Shown here one piece after another: positions 1 to 5,781 of a DNA stretch of 5,781 bases (positions are counted from its first letter, which is position 1; every line of letters begins with the position of its first letter). The notes beneath the pieces were generated by a model. The model was not told the origin of the DNA and searched no databases. It saw nothing but the letters and a program-made list of their open reading frames with translations. This DNA comes from Paludibacteraceae bacterium (GTDB taxonomy: Bacteria > Bacteroidota > Bacteroidia > Bacteroidales > Paludibacteraceae): the NCBI GenBank assembly GCA_017960065.1, contig JAGCZK010000087.1, forward strand, positions 1 through 5,781, read 5' to 3'. Position numbers and translations under genes: made by a program.

Positions 1-287
1 ACGTCCCACAAGCGGAGGTCGGCGTTGAGTTCGCGCAGCAGAAAGACTTCGATGCGGGCGCCGGTTTTCTCCTTGTTGCCGTAGAGGCGGGCGGGAACCA
101 CCTTGGTGTCGTTGAACACCAGCACGTCGCGGTCGTCGAAATAGTCGAGCAGCTCTTTGAAGTTCTTGTGCTCGATTTCGCCGGTTTTGCGGTGCAGCAC
201 CAGCAGGCGGCATTCGTCACGATCAGGAGCCGGATATTGGGCAATCAGCTCCTCGGGGAGTTTGAATTTGAATTGCGATAGTTTCAT
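1..287 (-). CDS. queA: QueA, tRNA ribosyltransferase-isomerase (N-terminal part, cut by window edge)
   Basis: S-adenosylmethionine:tRNA ribosyltransferase-isomerase transfers and isomerises the ribosyl part of SAM onto preQ1 at tRNA position 34, giving epoxyqueuosine in the cytoplasmic queuosine pathway. Only the first 95 codons are present; the gene runs off the left edge. Visible family marks are the LIAQYP motif at residues 14-19, the R-LL-L-R block just after it (about 23-33), and the strongly conserved FNDTKVVPARLYG at 58-70. The ATG at 287-285 overlaps the truB stop as ATGA, which fixes the start and suggests translational coupling to truB. It is the last gene of the operon visible here. 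The family assignment rests on clear motifs; whether the C-terminal part is intact cannot be seen. Confidence 0.95.
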   Translation of the reverse strand, partial: MKLSQFKFKLPEELIAQYPAPDRDECRLLVLHRKTGEIEHKNFKELLDYFDDRDVLVFNDTKVVPARLYGNKEKTGARIEVFLLRELNADLRLWD

Positions 288-967
288 ATAGTGTCTAAAT
301 AATTTTCGAACGCTTCGATTGTCGTGCAGTCTTCGACCCGCACCTCGCCCACCCGCGTGCGGCGCAGGGCCGTCAGATGGGCGCCGCTCTGCAGGGCCTG
401 GCCGATGTCGCGCGCCAGGGCGCGGATGTAAGTGCCTTTGCTGCACACCACCCGGATGACGATATCGGGCAGGTTGCATTGCAGCAACTCGATTTCTTCA
501 ATCACCAGCTTCTTGGGCTGGATTTCGACCTCTTCGCCGCTACGGGCATACGAATAGGCCCGGCGGCCATCGACCTTGACGGCCGAGAACACGGGCGGCA
601 CCTGCATAATTTCGCCCCGAAAGCCTTCCAACACCCGACGCACCAGGGCCTCGTCGATGTGGTCGGTCGGATATTCGGCGTCGATGGGCTTTTCGAGGTC
701 GTACGAGGGCGTGGTGGCTCCCAAACGGAGCGTCGCCACATACTCCTTGACTCCGGCCTGCAGCGACTCGATGCGCTTGGTGGCCTTGCCGGTACACAAA
801 ATCAGTACGCCGGTAGCCAGGGGGTCGAGCGTGCCGGCATGGCCGACCTTGAGTTTTTTGACCCCGAGTTTGCGGCACAGCAGCCAACGCACCTTGCCCA
901 CCACCTGAAACGAGGTCAGCCCGAGGGGCTTGTCAAAATACAATATTTCGCCTTCCTTAAAATCCAC
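284..967 (-). CDS. truB: TruB, tRNA pseudouridine(55) synthase
   Basis: TruB isomerises U55 to pseudouridine in the T-loop of elongator tRNAs. The 227-residue protein shows the catalytic motif GHAGTLDPLATGVL with the nucleophile Asp48, the PPVFSAVK block at 124-131 followed by G-RAY-YAR, and CSKGTYIRALARDIG at 175-189. It ends soon after the catalytic domain, so it lacks the C-terminal PUA-like domain of the roughly 310-residue Escherichia coli enzyme; short forms are usual in Bacteroidota. The start is GTG (967-965). It is the first possible start, because the uppP stop TAA (973-971) lies in the same frame only one codon upstream, and the following residues match the usual N-terminus of the family (FKEGEILYFDKPLG). 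The TGA stop overlaps the queA ATG by four bases. Both T-loops of the tRNA genes in this window carry the TTCGAAT sequence that contains its target uridine. Confidence 0.97.
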   Translation of the reverse strand: MDFKEGEILYFDKPLGLTSFQVVGKVRWLLCRKLGVKKLKVGHAGTLDPLATGVLILCTGKATKRIESLQAGVKEYVATLRLGATTPSYDLEKPIDAEYPTDHIDEALVRRVLEGFRGEIMQVPPVFSAVKVDGRRAYSYARSGEEVEIQPKKLVIEEIELLQCNLPDIVIRVVCSKGTYIRALARDIGQALQSGAHLTALRRTRVGEVRVEDCTTIEAFENYLDTI

Positions 968-970
968 CGC

Positions 971-1783
971 TTATGCCAACACTTGCCACAAAATGGCGAA
1001 CAGGCCGGCACAACAGCAATAAACGGCAAACCCTATCAGTTTTTGGCGTTTCACCAGCTCGATCATAAACTTACAGGCAAACAGGCCCGACACAAAGGCG
1101 GCGGCAAAGCCCACCGCCAGGGGGGCGATTCCCAATCCCGACCCGACAAGACCGGGGTCTTTGATGGCTTTGAGCACATCGAGGAAGGCTTCTCCCAAAA
1201 TGGGGACAATCACCATCAAAAAGGAGAATTGGGCCACGCTTTCCTTGCGGTCGCCCAAAAGCAGGCCGGTGGCAATGGTGCTTCCCGAACGCGAAAGACC
1301 CGGCAACACGGCAATGGCCTGCGCCACGCCGATGACAAAGGCGTCGAGGTACGAGATTTCGGCCTTGACGCGCGGCTTGGCAAAATGGGCGAAGGTCAGC
1401 AGGGCGGCCGTAACCAGCAGACACCCGCCCACCAGCAACAGACCCGAGCCGAAGAAGGCCTCGACCTGGTCTTTGAAGAACATGCCGACCACAAAGACCG
1501 GAATCATCGACACCAGAATTTTGGCCACATAGTCGCGCGAGGGGTTCATCAAGGGGTTGACAGGCCCGAAACAGCCCTGTATCAAGGCCCAGATTTCCTT
1601 GCGCAACACCACCAGCGTACTCAACACGGTGGCCACATGCAAGGTCACGGTAAATGTCAGGTTTTCTTCGCCGGCCGTACCCAAAACGGCTTGTCCGATT
1701 TCGAGGTGGCCGCTACTGGATACCGGCAAAAATTCGGTCAGGCCCTGAACTAGCCCCAACAAAAGCGCTTCGTACCACTCCAT
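971..1783 (-). CDS. uppP: UppP/BacA, undecaprenyl-diphosphate phosphatase
   Basis: This integral membrane enzyme dephosphorylates undecaprenyl pyrophosphate to the monophosphate, recycling the lipid carrier for peptidoglycan and surface polysaccharide synthesis. Overproduction of the family gives bacitracin resistance. The 270-residue length is typical. The N-terminal signature QGLTEFLPVSSSGH covers residues 13-26, with Glu17, the serine run 22-24 and His26. The second signature PGLSRSG lies at 161-167, with Arg165. Hydrophobic segments fill most of the rest, as expected for a multi-pass protein. The first position of the (E/Q)-x3-E motif is Gln here, an accepted variant. The ATG at 1783-1781 shares one base with the stop of the upstream DUF3098 gene (TGATG), consistent with coupled translation. 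The TAA stop is followed after one codon by the truB GTG. Confidence 0.97.
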   Translation of the reverse strand: MEWYEALLLGLVQGLTEFLPVSSSGHLEIGQAVLGTAGEENLTFTVTLHVATVLSTLVVLRKEIWALIQGCFGPVNPLMNPSRDYVAKILVSMIPVFVVGMFFKDQVEAFFGSGLLLVGGCLLVTAALLTFAHFAKPRVKAEISYLDAFVIGVAQAIAVLPGLSRSGSTIATGLLLGDRKESVAQFSFLMVIVPILGEAFLDVLKAIKDPGLVGSGLGIAPLAVGFAAAFVSGLFACKFMIELVKRQKLIGFAVYCCCAGLFAILWQVLA

Positions 1784-2061
1784 CAGGCGTCGTTGTTAGA
1801 TTTTTTATGAAAAGGAAAGAACAAGGCGGCCACGATAAACAGGTAGCCGAAGAAGACAATCAGCGGCGCCACGACGATGCGGCGGGTGCTGAAAATATCG
1901 GGTTCGAACACCCCGGTGCCCGAAGACGGGCCCATCATCAGGGCGAAACCGACCAACACCGCCAGCAAGCCGACCGCCACCAGCAAGAGGTTTTTGCGGT
2001 GGAGGCGGAATTTGAGGTCCGAATCCTGACCTTCTTTGAGTTGTTTGGGAGATGTTTCCAT
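1783..2061 (-). CDS. DUF3098-family small membrane protein
   Basis: A 92-residue protein of unknown function. I recognise it as DUF3098 from its look and its place between ftsX and uppP, where Bacteroidota carry such a gene. The first 24 residues are hydrophilic and charged. Two hydrophobic segments follow, at about 25-43 and 63-82. They are joined by a short loop with GPSSGTG and then FEPDIFSTRRIVVAP, which looks like the family's conserved core. The tail is short and basic (HKKSNNDA). ATG start at 2061-2059, eight bases after the ftsX stop; the TGA stop overlaps the uppP start by one base. Tight packing between a division protein and a lipid-carrier phosphatase suggests an envelope role, but that is inference from context only. 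No catalytic motif is visible. Confidence 0.85.
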   Translation of the reverse strand: METSPKQLKEGQDSDLKFRLHRKNLLLVAVGLLAVLVGFALMMGPSSGTGVFEPDIFSTRRIVVAPLIVFFGYLFIVAALFFPFHKKSNNDA

Positions 2062-2069
2062 ATAGCGTA

Positions 2070-2945
2070 TTACATTTTGTACAGTTCGTCGTTGCTCGAG
2101 CGCAGGTAGCGCGACACCGCCAAAGCCGTCGATATCAGCGTGATAACGATGCCCAGCAGCACCATCAGGCCGAAGACCCCGGCCAGGCCGTTGAGGCGCT
2201 GGAGCGTAAAGAGCCCGCTGGTCTGGCTACTGATCCAATACAGCCCCGACGAAAGCATGGCAATGGCGAGCAGGGCCGACAGGAATCCGATCAGCACTCC
2301 GCGCCACACAAACGGACGGCGGATAAAGGCACCGGTGGCCCCCACCAGCTGCATGGTATGAATCAAAAAGCGTTTGGCATAGACGGTCAGACGCACGGTA
2401 TTGCTGATGAGCGCATACGAAATCAGCAGCAACAGCAACGAAAATCCGAGTAAAATCAGGTTGATGTCCTTGACGTTGGTATTGACCTGGTCGATGAGGT
2501 TCTTTTGGTAGATCACGTCTTCGACCCCCGGCATGGCGCTGAGCAGGCTGTCCACCACCGCCACGCTGTCAGATTCGGTATAAACGGAGTTGAGTTTAAT
2601 TTCGACCGAAGCCCGCAGCGGGTTGTAGTCGAGGATGTCCATGGGATTCTGGCCCAGTTCTTCGGTCAGTTCGGCCAAGGCGGTCTGGCGGTCGATAAAG
2701 CGCGAGGTCCTGACGTAGGGCTCGGCGTCGAGTTTCTTGACCAGTTTGTGGATGTCGGCTTCTTTGACCTCATCGGAGAGCACCACCGACACGGTCAGGT
2801 TTTCGCGCACATAGGTGGTCAGGTCGCCGGCAAAACGCAACAACACGGCCATAATGCCCAACAAAAGCAACACCAGCGAGATACTGATGACCGATATCAG
2901 TTGCGAATGGATGAGGTGTTGTGTGCTGACGCCTGATTTTTTCAT
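2070..2945 (-). CDS. ftsX: FtsX, permease-like cell division protein
   Basis: FtsX is the membrane subunit of the FtsEX ABC-type complex. In well-studied bacteria it passes ATP-driven conformational change to periplasmic regulators of peptidoglycan hydrolases at the septum. The 291-residue protein has the expected layout: a short cytoplasmic N-terminus, a membrane segment at about 17-37, an extracytoplasmic domain at about 40-157, then three more membrane segments near 162-181, 214-235 and 256-278. The block NTVRLTVYAKRFLIHTMQLV (182-201), followed by GAT and FIRRPF, is the typical cytoplasmic loop of the family. ATG start at 2945-2943, overlapping the stop of the upstream YfhO-like gene as ATGA; TAA stop. 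The ATPase gene ftsE is not beside it, so the partner must be encoded elsewhere. Confidence 0.94.
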   Translation of the reverse strand: MKKSGVSTQHLIHSQLISVISISLVLLLLGIMAVLLRFAGDLTTYVRENLTVSVVLSDEVKEADIHKLVKKLDAEPYVRTSRFIDRQTALAELTEELGQNPMDILDYNPLRASVEIKLNSVYTESDSVAVVDSLLSAMPGVEDVIYQKNLIDQVNTNVKDINLILLGFSLLLLLISYALISNTVRLTVYAKRFLIHTMQLVGATGAFIRRPFVWRGVLIGFLSALLAIAMLSSGLYWISSQTSGLFTLQRLNGLAGVFGLMVLLGIVITLISTALAVSRYLRSSNDELYKM

Positions 2946-5032
2946 ACAATAGCTTCCTTAGGGCGTTTTTTTGCCAAAAACCGCACAAAGATAATACCCA
3001 AAAAAGCGAAAGTCAATAGCAGCGAAGAAATTAGCGCGAATATTTTTCCGTTGAAATACGAATCGGGGTGGAAACGCAAGACCACTTCGTGCTTGCCGGC
3101 GGGCAGCTCGCAGGCGCGGAGCAGCCAGTTGCCCCGGCGGATGGGCACCTCGTTGCCATCGACGTATGCCTTCCAGCCGGTGTAGTAATACACCTCGGAG
3201 AATACGGCCAGTTGGGGGCTCAGCCCCTCGTAGTCATAGACCAGTTCGTTGGGGCTGTACGAGCGTTGGACTATGCTCGAGCCCTCGGTCTGATACGTGC
3301 CGGCCAGCCCCCCGGCCTCCGACTGGTCGATGACCAGCTCTTGCGACAGGTCGGTCTCCGAAAGGGCCGCCATTTCGGCATCGGCATCGGGCACGACCTT
3401 GAGGGCGCTTACCAGCCAGACCGGCCCGTACGCCTGCGTATTGAGCAGGGGCGCGGCGTCATCGTGATAAACGAGGTAACGGGTATTGAGCATGTTGAGG
3501 ATATGCGCCGAGCGGAACACGCTGTCGAACTGACTTTGGGTCTGGGCGCCGTTCATGGCCGAAGACACGCGTTCGATTTCGGGGATGAGCGCCATTTCGA
3601 TCAGGTCTTGGTAACGGCGCAGTTTGACGGCGCTGTATCCGCCAACCGTCTTGTAAAAATACGAAGGCTCGGAAGTGTTGAACAAGTCGCGGTTGAGGTT
3701 GAGCACGCGGAACTGGCCGTTTTGGTCGGCCATCACGGCCCGGTCGGCCGCACACGCCTTAAAGGGGGCGGTACGCAGCTTGGCATCGACAAAATGACGG
3801 CTGTTGAGGTAGCGGTGCGCCACCGGAATCATATCGAGCGACACCAGCAGCACCAATCCGCCAACGAAGACCGCCGCATGCAGTTTGCTAAAGCGCTCGT
3901 AGCTCCACAGCAGTCCAAAGGCGGCGGCGATGAGCATCAGCGAGCGGAAGGCGTCGGCACGCAACAGGGCGGCACGGTCGAGCGGCAGGGTTTCGCGTAG
4001 AAACTCCATTCCGGCACCATAGCTGGCGTCGCGGGTGCTGACAAAGTCGCCGGCCAACCCCGGGAACAGGCAAAACAGCAGGCAGACGCCTCCGGTAACC
4101 CCTCCGGCGATGTAAAGCGCGCGCAGGCGTTTGCGCGAGTCGCCGCCCTTGGCGAACCATTCGCGCACGGCGAGCATGCCCAGCAGGGCCATGGCCAGAC
4201 AGGTGATGGTCAGAGTCATCGACACGGTACGGAATTTGCCGTACAGAGGAACATAGTCGATAAAGAACGAGGTGAGCGGCATGAAGTTCTTGCCCCACGA
4301 CAAGACGATGCCGAGCACGGCAGCGCCCAGCAGCCACCAGCGTTCGCGCGCAGGAACCAACAGCAGGCCGAGCACAAACAAAAAGCAGATGATGGCGCCA
4401 GCATACACGGGGCCTGCCGTAAAGGGCTGGGTGCCCCAATACAGGGGGACGTTGAAGGTGTACATCAGCTCGTGCAGGTTGCGCGGGCGGAAGTTGGGGT
4501 TGGACAGTTGCTTGTCGAGGCGTTTTTGCTGGCTCGAAGTGAGGGGTTTGCCCTCGGGATAGCCGCTCATCTTCTGAATGGCGCGTCCGGTATGCGAACC
4601 GGCCCCGAGGGTGCCGGCCGACGGGCCTCCCTTAAAGTCGGGAATCAGCAGGGTGAGGGTTTCGTCGATGCCGTAGCTCCAAGCGGTAATGTAATCTTTG
4701 CTTAGGCCGTGCTGGTCGTTGCCTTCTTCGGTCAGGCCGGTGCTCTCGCCACGCATCGTGGCCTTGACGTATTCGGCCGTGGTCATCAGGCGGGTGGCGT
4801 TGAGGCCGACCGCCACTACGGCGCCGACTACCAGCAGTCCGAGGGCTTTGCCAAAGGATTTCCAGGCTTCGGCCCGGCGTTCGCGGAGGGTGAAGATGAG
4901 CTCCGACAAACCAAGGCACAAGACGATGAACAACGTGTAATAGGTGATTTGCACATGGTTGGCATGCAGTTCGAGGCCCAAAAAGAAGGCCAGCAGCGCC
5001 GCTCCAACATAGGGGTTTTTGCGGAAAGCAAG
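2942..5032 (-). CDS. C-terminal part of the YfhO-like protein, downstream of the internal stop
   Basis: Open for 696 codons after the TGA. The first 17 codons (LAFRKNPYVGAALLAFF) have no good start, and the first near-start is a TTG at 4981-4979. Numbered on the full 854-codon frame, hydrophobic segments lie near 186-207, 219-237, 365-385, 389-405, 427-447, 463-485, 520-536 and 543-562. A soluble, probably extracytoplasmic domain then spans about 570-815, with YYYTGWKAYVDG at 773-784 and PAGKHEVVLRFHP at 802-814. A last helix at about 823-843 is followed by a basic tail, KKRPKEAIV. The region between helices at about 245-360 is another long polar loop. Lack of further stops or frameshifts argues that the interruption is recent, artefactual or bypassed. 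Confidence 0.6.
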   Translation of the reverse strand, partial: LAFRKNPYVGAALLAFFLGLELHANHVQITYYTLFIVLCLGLSELIFTLRERRAEAWKSFGKALGLLVVGAVVAVGLNATRLMTTAEYVKATMRGESTGLTEEGNDQHGLSKDYITAWSYGIDETLTLLIPDFKGGPSAGTLGAGSHTGRAIQKMSGYPEGKPLTSSQQKRLDKQLSNPNFRPRNLHELMYTFNVPLYWGTQPFTAGPVYAGAIICFLFVLGLLLVPARERWWLLGAAVLGIVLSWGKNFMPLTSFFIDYVPLYGKFRTVSMTLTITCLAMALLGMLAVREWFAKGGDSRKRLRALYIAGGVTGGVCLLFCLFPGLAGDFVSTRDASYGAGMEFLRETLPLDRAALLRADAFRSLMLIAAAFGLLWSYERFSKLHAAVFVGGLVLLVSLDMIPVAHRYLNSRHFVDAKLRTAPFKACAADRAVMADQNGQFRVLNLNRDLFNTSEPSYFYKTVGGYSAVKLRRYQDLIEMALIPEIERVSSAMNGAQTQSQFDSVFRSAHILNMLNTRYLVYHDDAAPLLNTQAYGPVWLVSALKVVPDADAEMAALSETDLSQELVIDQSEAGGLAGTYQTEGSSIVQRSYSPNELVYDYEGLSPQLAVFSEVYYYTGWKAYVDGNEVPIRRGNWLLRACELPAGKHEVVLRFHPDSYFNGKIFALISSLLLTFAFLGIIFVRFLAKKRPKEAIV

Positions 5033-5035
5033 TCA
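5033..5035 (-). other. Premature in-frame TGA in the YfhO-like gene
   Basis: Read on the minus strand, the local codons are GGC AGT ATC TGA CTT GCT TTC CGC. The frame is unchanged across the stop, so no insertion or deletion is needed to explain it. One-base neighbours of TGA include TGG (Trp), TTA (Leu), CGA (Arg) and TCA (Ser); a hydrophobic residue would suit the helix. The next base is C, a context known for weak UGA termination. I see no clear hairpin just downstream of the kind bacterial selenocysteine decoding needs. Confidence 0.9.
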
Positions 5036-5506
5036 GATACTGCCGATGACCGGGGCCATGTAGGCAATGGCCACCGCTTTGGTGTTATGACCGGCAACAA
5101 TAATGATCAGGTTGTAGGAGCCGAAGGCAAAGGCGATGGCGCCGGCAATGGAAAGCCAGGGGTTAAGCCCGAAGGCCAGTAGCAGCAGGTAGAAACCAAT
5201 CAGATAGAGAAACACCCGATACGAGGCGTTGGGCAGCAGGCGCAAAACGCGGTCGAAGTAGGTCAGCACGTTGGTGGGCTGGTCCATATTGATTTGATAG
5301 GCCGGCATACCGCCAAACATGGAGTCGGTCCAGAGGGCAGCGTCGTCGTGGGTGGCGTTGTAGTCGGAGATTTCTTTGGTCATTCCCAAGAAGTGACGGG
5401 TATCGTCGCCCAAAATCTCCTTTCCGTCGAGCAGCGGCGACAAAAATCCGAAAGTGATGCACAAAAAAGCCAAAACGGCCACCAAATGAGGGAGAAATTT
5501 CTTCAT
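5033..5506 (-). CDS. N-terminal fragment of the YfhO-like protein (157 residues)
   Basis: This is the product expected if translation stops at the internal TGA. It begins MKKFLPHL with an uncleaved-looking membrane helix at about 5-24, then an extracytoplasmic stretch with GDD at 33-35 and the motif WTDSMFGGMPAYQI at 59-72. Further helices lie at about 97-114 and 117-138, then GHNTK at 139-143 and the start of another hydrophobic segment that is cut off at APVIGSI. Acidic residues in the first loop fit the GT-C pattern, but assigning a catalytic residue would be a guess. The fragment has about three complete helices and lacks all the C-terminal domains, so it is unlikely to work alone. Confidence 0.6.
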   Translation of the reverse strand: MKKFLPHLVAVLAFLCITFGFLSPLLDGKEILGDDTRHFLGMTKEISDYNATHDDAALWTDSMFGGMPAYQINMDQPTNVLTYFDRVLRLLPNASYRVFLYLIGFYLLLLAFGLNPWLSIAGAIAFAFGSYNLIIIVAGHNTKAVAIAYMAPVIGSI

Positions 5507-5524
5507 ATTTCAACTTTAATCGGA

Positions 5525-5532
5525 CAAAGGTA
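5525..5532 (-). promoter_or_regulatory. Possible -7 element for the YfhO-ftsX-uppP-truB-queA operon
   Basis: On the minus strand this reads TACCTTTG, matching the Bacteroidota -7 consensus TAnnTTTG. It lies 18 bases before the ATG at 5506, which would give a very short leader. No good TTTG -33 element is found 19-23 bases upstream (that stretch is an A-rich segment containing GTGCAAAT), so the call is tentative. Confidence 0.4.
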
Positions 5533-5551
5533 AACATTTTTTCGATTTTAA

Positions 5552-5582
5552 TTTGCACATAGAAAAAAACTTTGTAATTTTG
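5552..5582 (+). promoter_or_regulatory. Promoter for the tandem proline tRNA genes (Bacteroidota type)
   Basis: TTTG at 5552-5555 and TAATTTTG at 5575-5582 are 19 bases apart, an exact fit to the Bacteroidota primary-sigma consensus TTTG-N19-TAnnTTTG. An A-run lies in the spacer. The expected transcription start near 5587-5590 would leave a 5' leader of under 20 bases before the first tRNA at 5606, which RNase P would remove. Position and fit both support it as the driver of the two tRNAs. Confidence 0.75.
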
Positions 5583-5605
5583 CAGCGCCTTTAGGAAAAG
5601 GTTAA

Positions 5606-5678
5606 CGGGGTTTGGCGCAGTTGGTAGCGCGCTACGTTCGGGACGTAGAGGTCGCAAGTTCGAATCTTGTAACCCCGA
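5606..5678 (+). tRNA. tRNA-Pro (anticodon CGG)
   Basis: A full cloverleaf can be drawn. The acceptor stem CGGGGTT (5606-5612) pairs with AACCCCG (5671-5677); C1-G72 with discriminator A73 is typical of bacterial tRNA-Pro. The D stem is GCGC/GCGC (5615-5618 with 5627-5630). The anticodon stem CTACG/CGTAG encloses loop TTCGGGA, with anticodon CGG at 5639-5641, which reads CCG. The T stem GCAAG/CTTGT encloses loop TTCGAAT. G37 after the anticodon is the usual m1G37 site. The bases after A73 are CCT, so the 3' CCA is not encoded and must be added by tRNA nucleotidyltransferase. Confidence 0.97.
5650..5670 (+). repeat. Direct repeat of the tRNA-Pro T-arm (copy 1; copy 2 at 5745-5765)
   Basis: Twenty-one bases covering the end of the variable loop and the whole T arm are identical in the two proline tRNAs (5650-5670 and 5745-5765), 95 bases apart. 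The acceptor, D and anticodon arms differ. This fits gene duplication with divergence of the anticodon arm, or gene conversion of the T-arm. Confidence 0.85.
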
Positions 5679-5698
5679 CCTAAAACAACAAAATTGAG

Positions 5699-5776
5699 CG
5701 GGATGTAGCTCAGCCCGGTTAGAGTACGCGTCTGGGGGGCGCGTGGTCGCAAGTTCGAATCTTGTCATCCCGACCA
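5699..5776 (+). tRNA. tRNA-Pro (anticodon GGG)
   Basis: A full cloverleaf can be drawn. The acceptor stem CGGGATG (5699-5705) pairs with CATCCCG (5766-5772), again C1-G72 with A73 at 5773. The D stem is GCTC/GAGT with one G-U pair. The anticodon stem CGCGT/GCGCG closes with a U-G pair next to loop CTGGGGG, with anticodon GGG at 5734-5736, which reads CCC and CCU. The T stem and loop are the same as in the first tRNA. The bases 5774-5776 are CCA, but they run into an A-tract, so this may be chance. It lies 20 bases after the first tRNA and is probably co-transcribed with it. No terminator is visible before the window ends. Confidence 0.97.
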
Positions 5777-5781
5777 AAAAA

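Larger units (their letters stand above)
2942..5506 (-). pseudogene. YfhO-family multi-pass membrane protein, interrupted by one in-frame TGA
   Basis: An 854-codon reading frame from ATG (5506-5504) to TGA (2944-2942), broken only by TGA at codon 158 (5035-5033). Both sides are in the same frame and read as one protein when the stop is skipped. Length, many membrane helices and the C-terminal GWKAYVDG region match YfhO-like proteins of Bacteroidota (Pfam YfhO). Members of this group resemble polytopic GT-C-type glycosyltransferases; Firmicute relatives have been linked to glycosylation of teichoic acids, but the Bacteroidota substrate is not known to me. It is the first gene of the operon, and its stop overlaps the ftsX start (ATGA). 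Whether it is a true pseudogene, a read-through gene or a sequence error cannot be settled here. The family call is confident; the label pseudogene is provisional. Confidence 0.8.

Noticed and set aside
377..1753. A 458-codon plus-strand reading frame antisense to truB and uppP
   Set aside because: It lies opposite two clearly recognised genes, has low-complexity His/Gln/Gly-rich content typical of antisense shadows in GC-rich DNA, and shows no known domain.
2062..2069. Possible separate promoter or terminator between ftsX and the DUF3098 gene
   Set aside because: The gap is only eight bases and holds no hairpin or -7 element.
3068..4000. A 310-codon plus-strand reading frame antisense to the YfhO-like gene
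   Set aside because: It is a shadow of the coding frame on the other strand, with no recognisable motif and no start context.
5033..5035. Selenocysteine at the internal TGA
   Set aside because: No convincing stem-loop is visible just downstream, YfhO-like proteins are not known selenoproteins, and the site lies in a membrane helix with no redox motif.
5033..5035. Genetic code with TGA as a sense codon
   Set aside because: TGA ends truB, the DUF3098 gene and the YfhO-like gene at conserved overlapping junctions, and no other in-frame TGA is present in the genes.
5588..5601. Small inverted repeat CCTTT-AGGA-AAAGG in the tRNA leader
   Set aside because: Five base pairs with a four-base loop are too weak for a terminator or regulatory hairpin, and no T-run follows.
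5163..5777. A 204-residue minus-strand reading frame beginning MVGMTRFELATTRPPDAYSN and containing SGLQDSNLRPLRPERSALP
   Set aside because: The N-terminal part is the antisense of the two tRNA genes, a well-known source of false hypothetical proteins, and the rest overlaps the YfhO-like gene in another frame.

Overview
The window looks like a chromosomal piece of a Bacteroidota bacterium, most likely of the order Bacteroidales, with fairly GC-rich coding sequence. Three things support this. The gene order (YfhO-like protein, ftsX, DUF3098 protein, uppP, truB, queA) is one I associate with Bacteroidales. The short TruB has no C-terminal PUA domain. A promoter matches the Bacteroidota sigma-factor consensus TTTG-N19-TAnnTTTG. 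The genus cannot be fixed from this sequence.

Layout: from position 5506 down to the left edge, everything is on the minus strand and nearly gap-free, which suggests one operon. In transcription order it holds a YfhO-family multi-membrane protein (5506 to 2942), ftsX (2945 to 2070), a small DUF3098 membrane protein (2061 to 1783), uppP/bacA (1783 to 971), truB (967 to 284, GTG start) and the first 95 codons of queA (287 to 1, cut by the window edge). Three junctions have overlapping stop and start codons (ATGA, TGATG, ATGA). To the right, on the plus strand, two tandem proline tRNA genes (anticodons CGG and GGG) are transcribed divergently from a shared intergenic region of about 100 bp. No stretch longer than 300 bases lacks a gene.

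The operon joins cell-envelope functions (FtsX division/peptidoglycan-hydrolase regulation, UppP recycling of the undecaprenyl lipid carrier, YfhO-type membrane protein) with tRNA modification (TruB pseudouridine 55, QueA queuosine synthesis).

The main anomaly is a single in-frame TGA at codon 158 of the YfhO-like gene (5035-5033). The reading frame is otherwise intact on both sides over 854 codons, so this is a nonsense change (or a sequencing or assembly error) and not a frameshift. TGA ends three other genes here, so a changed genetic code is unlikely. I see no mobile element, CRISPR array or new multi-gene system. Apart from the interrupted YfhO gene this is an ordinary core-genome region.
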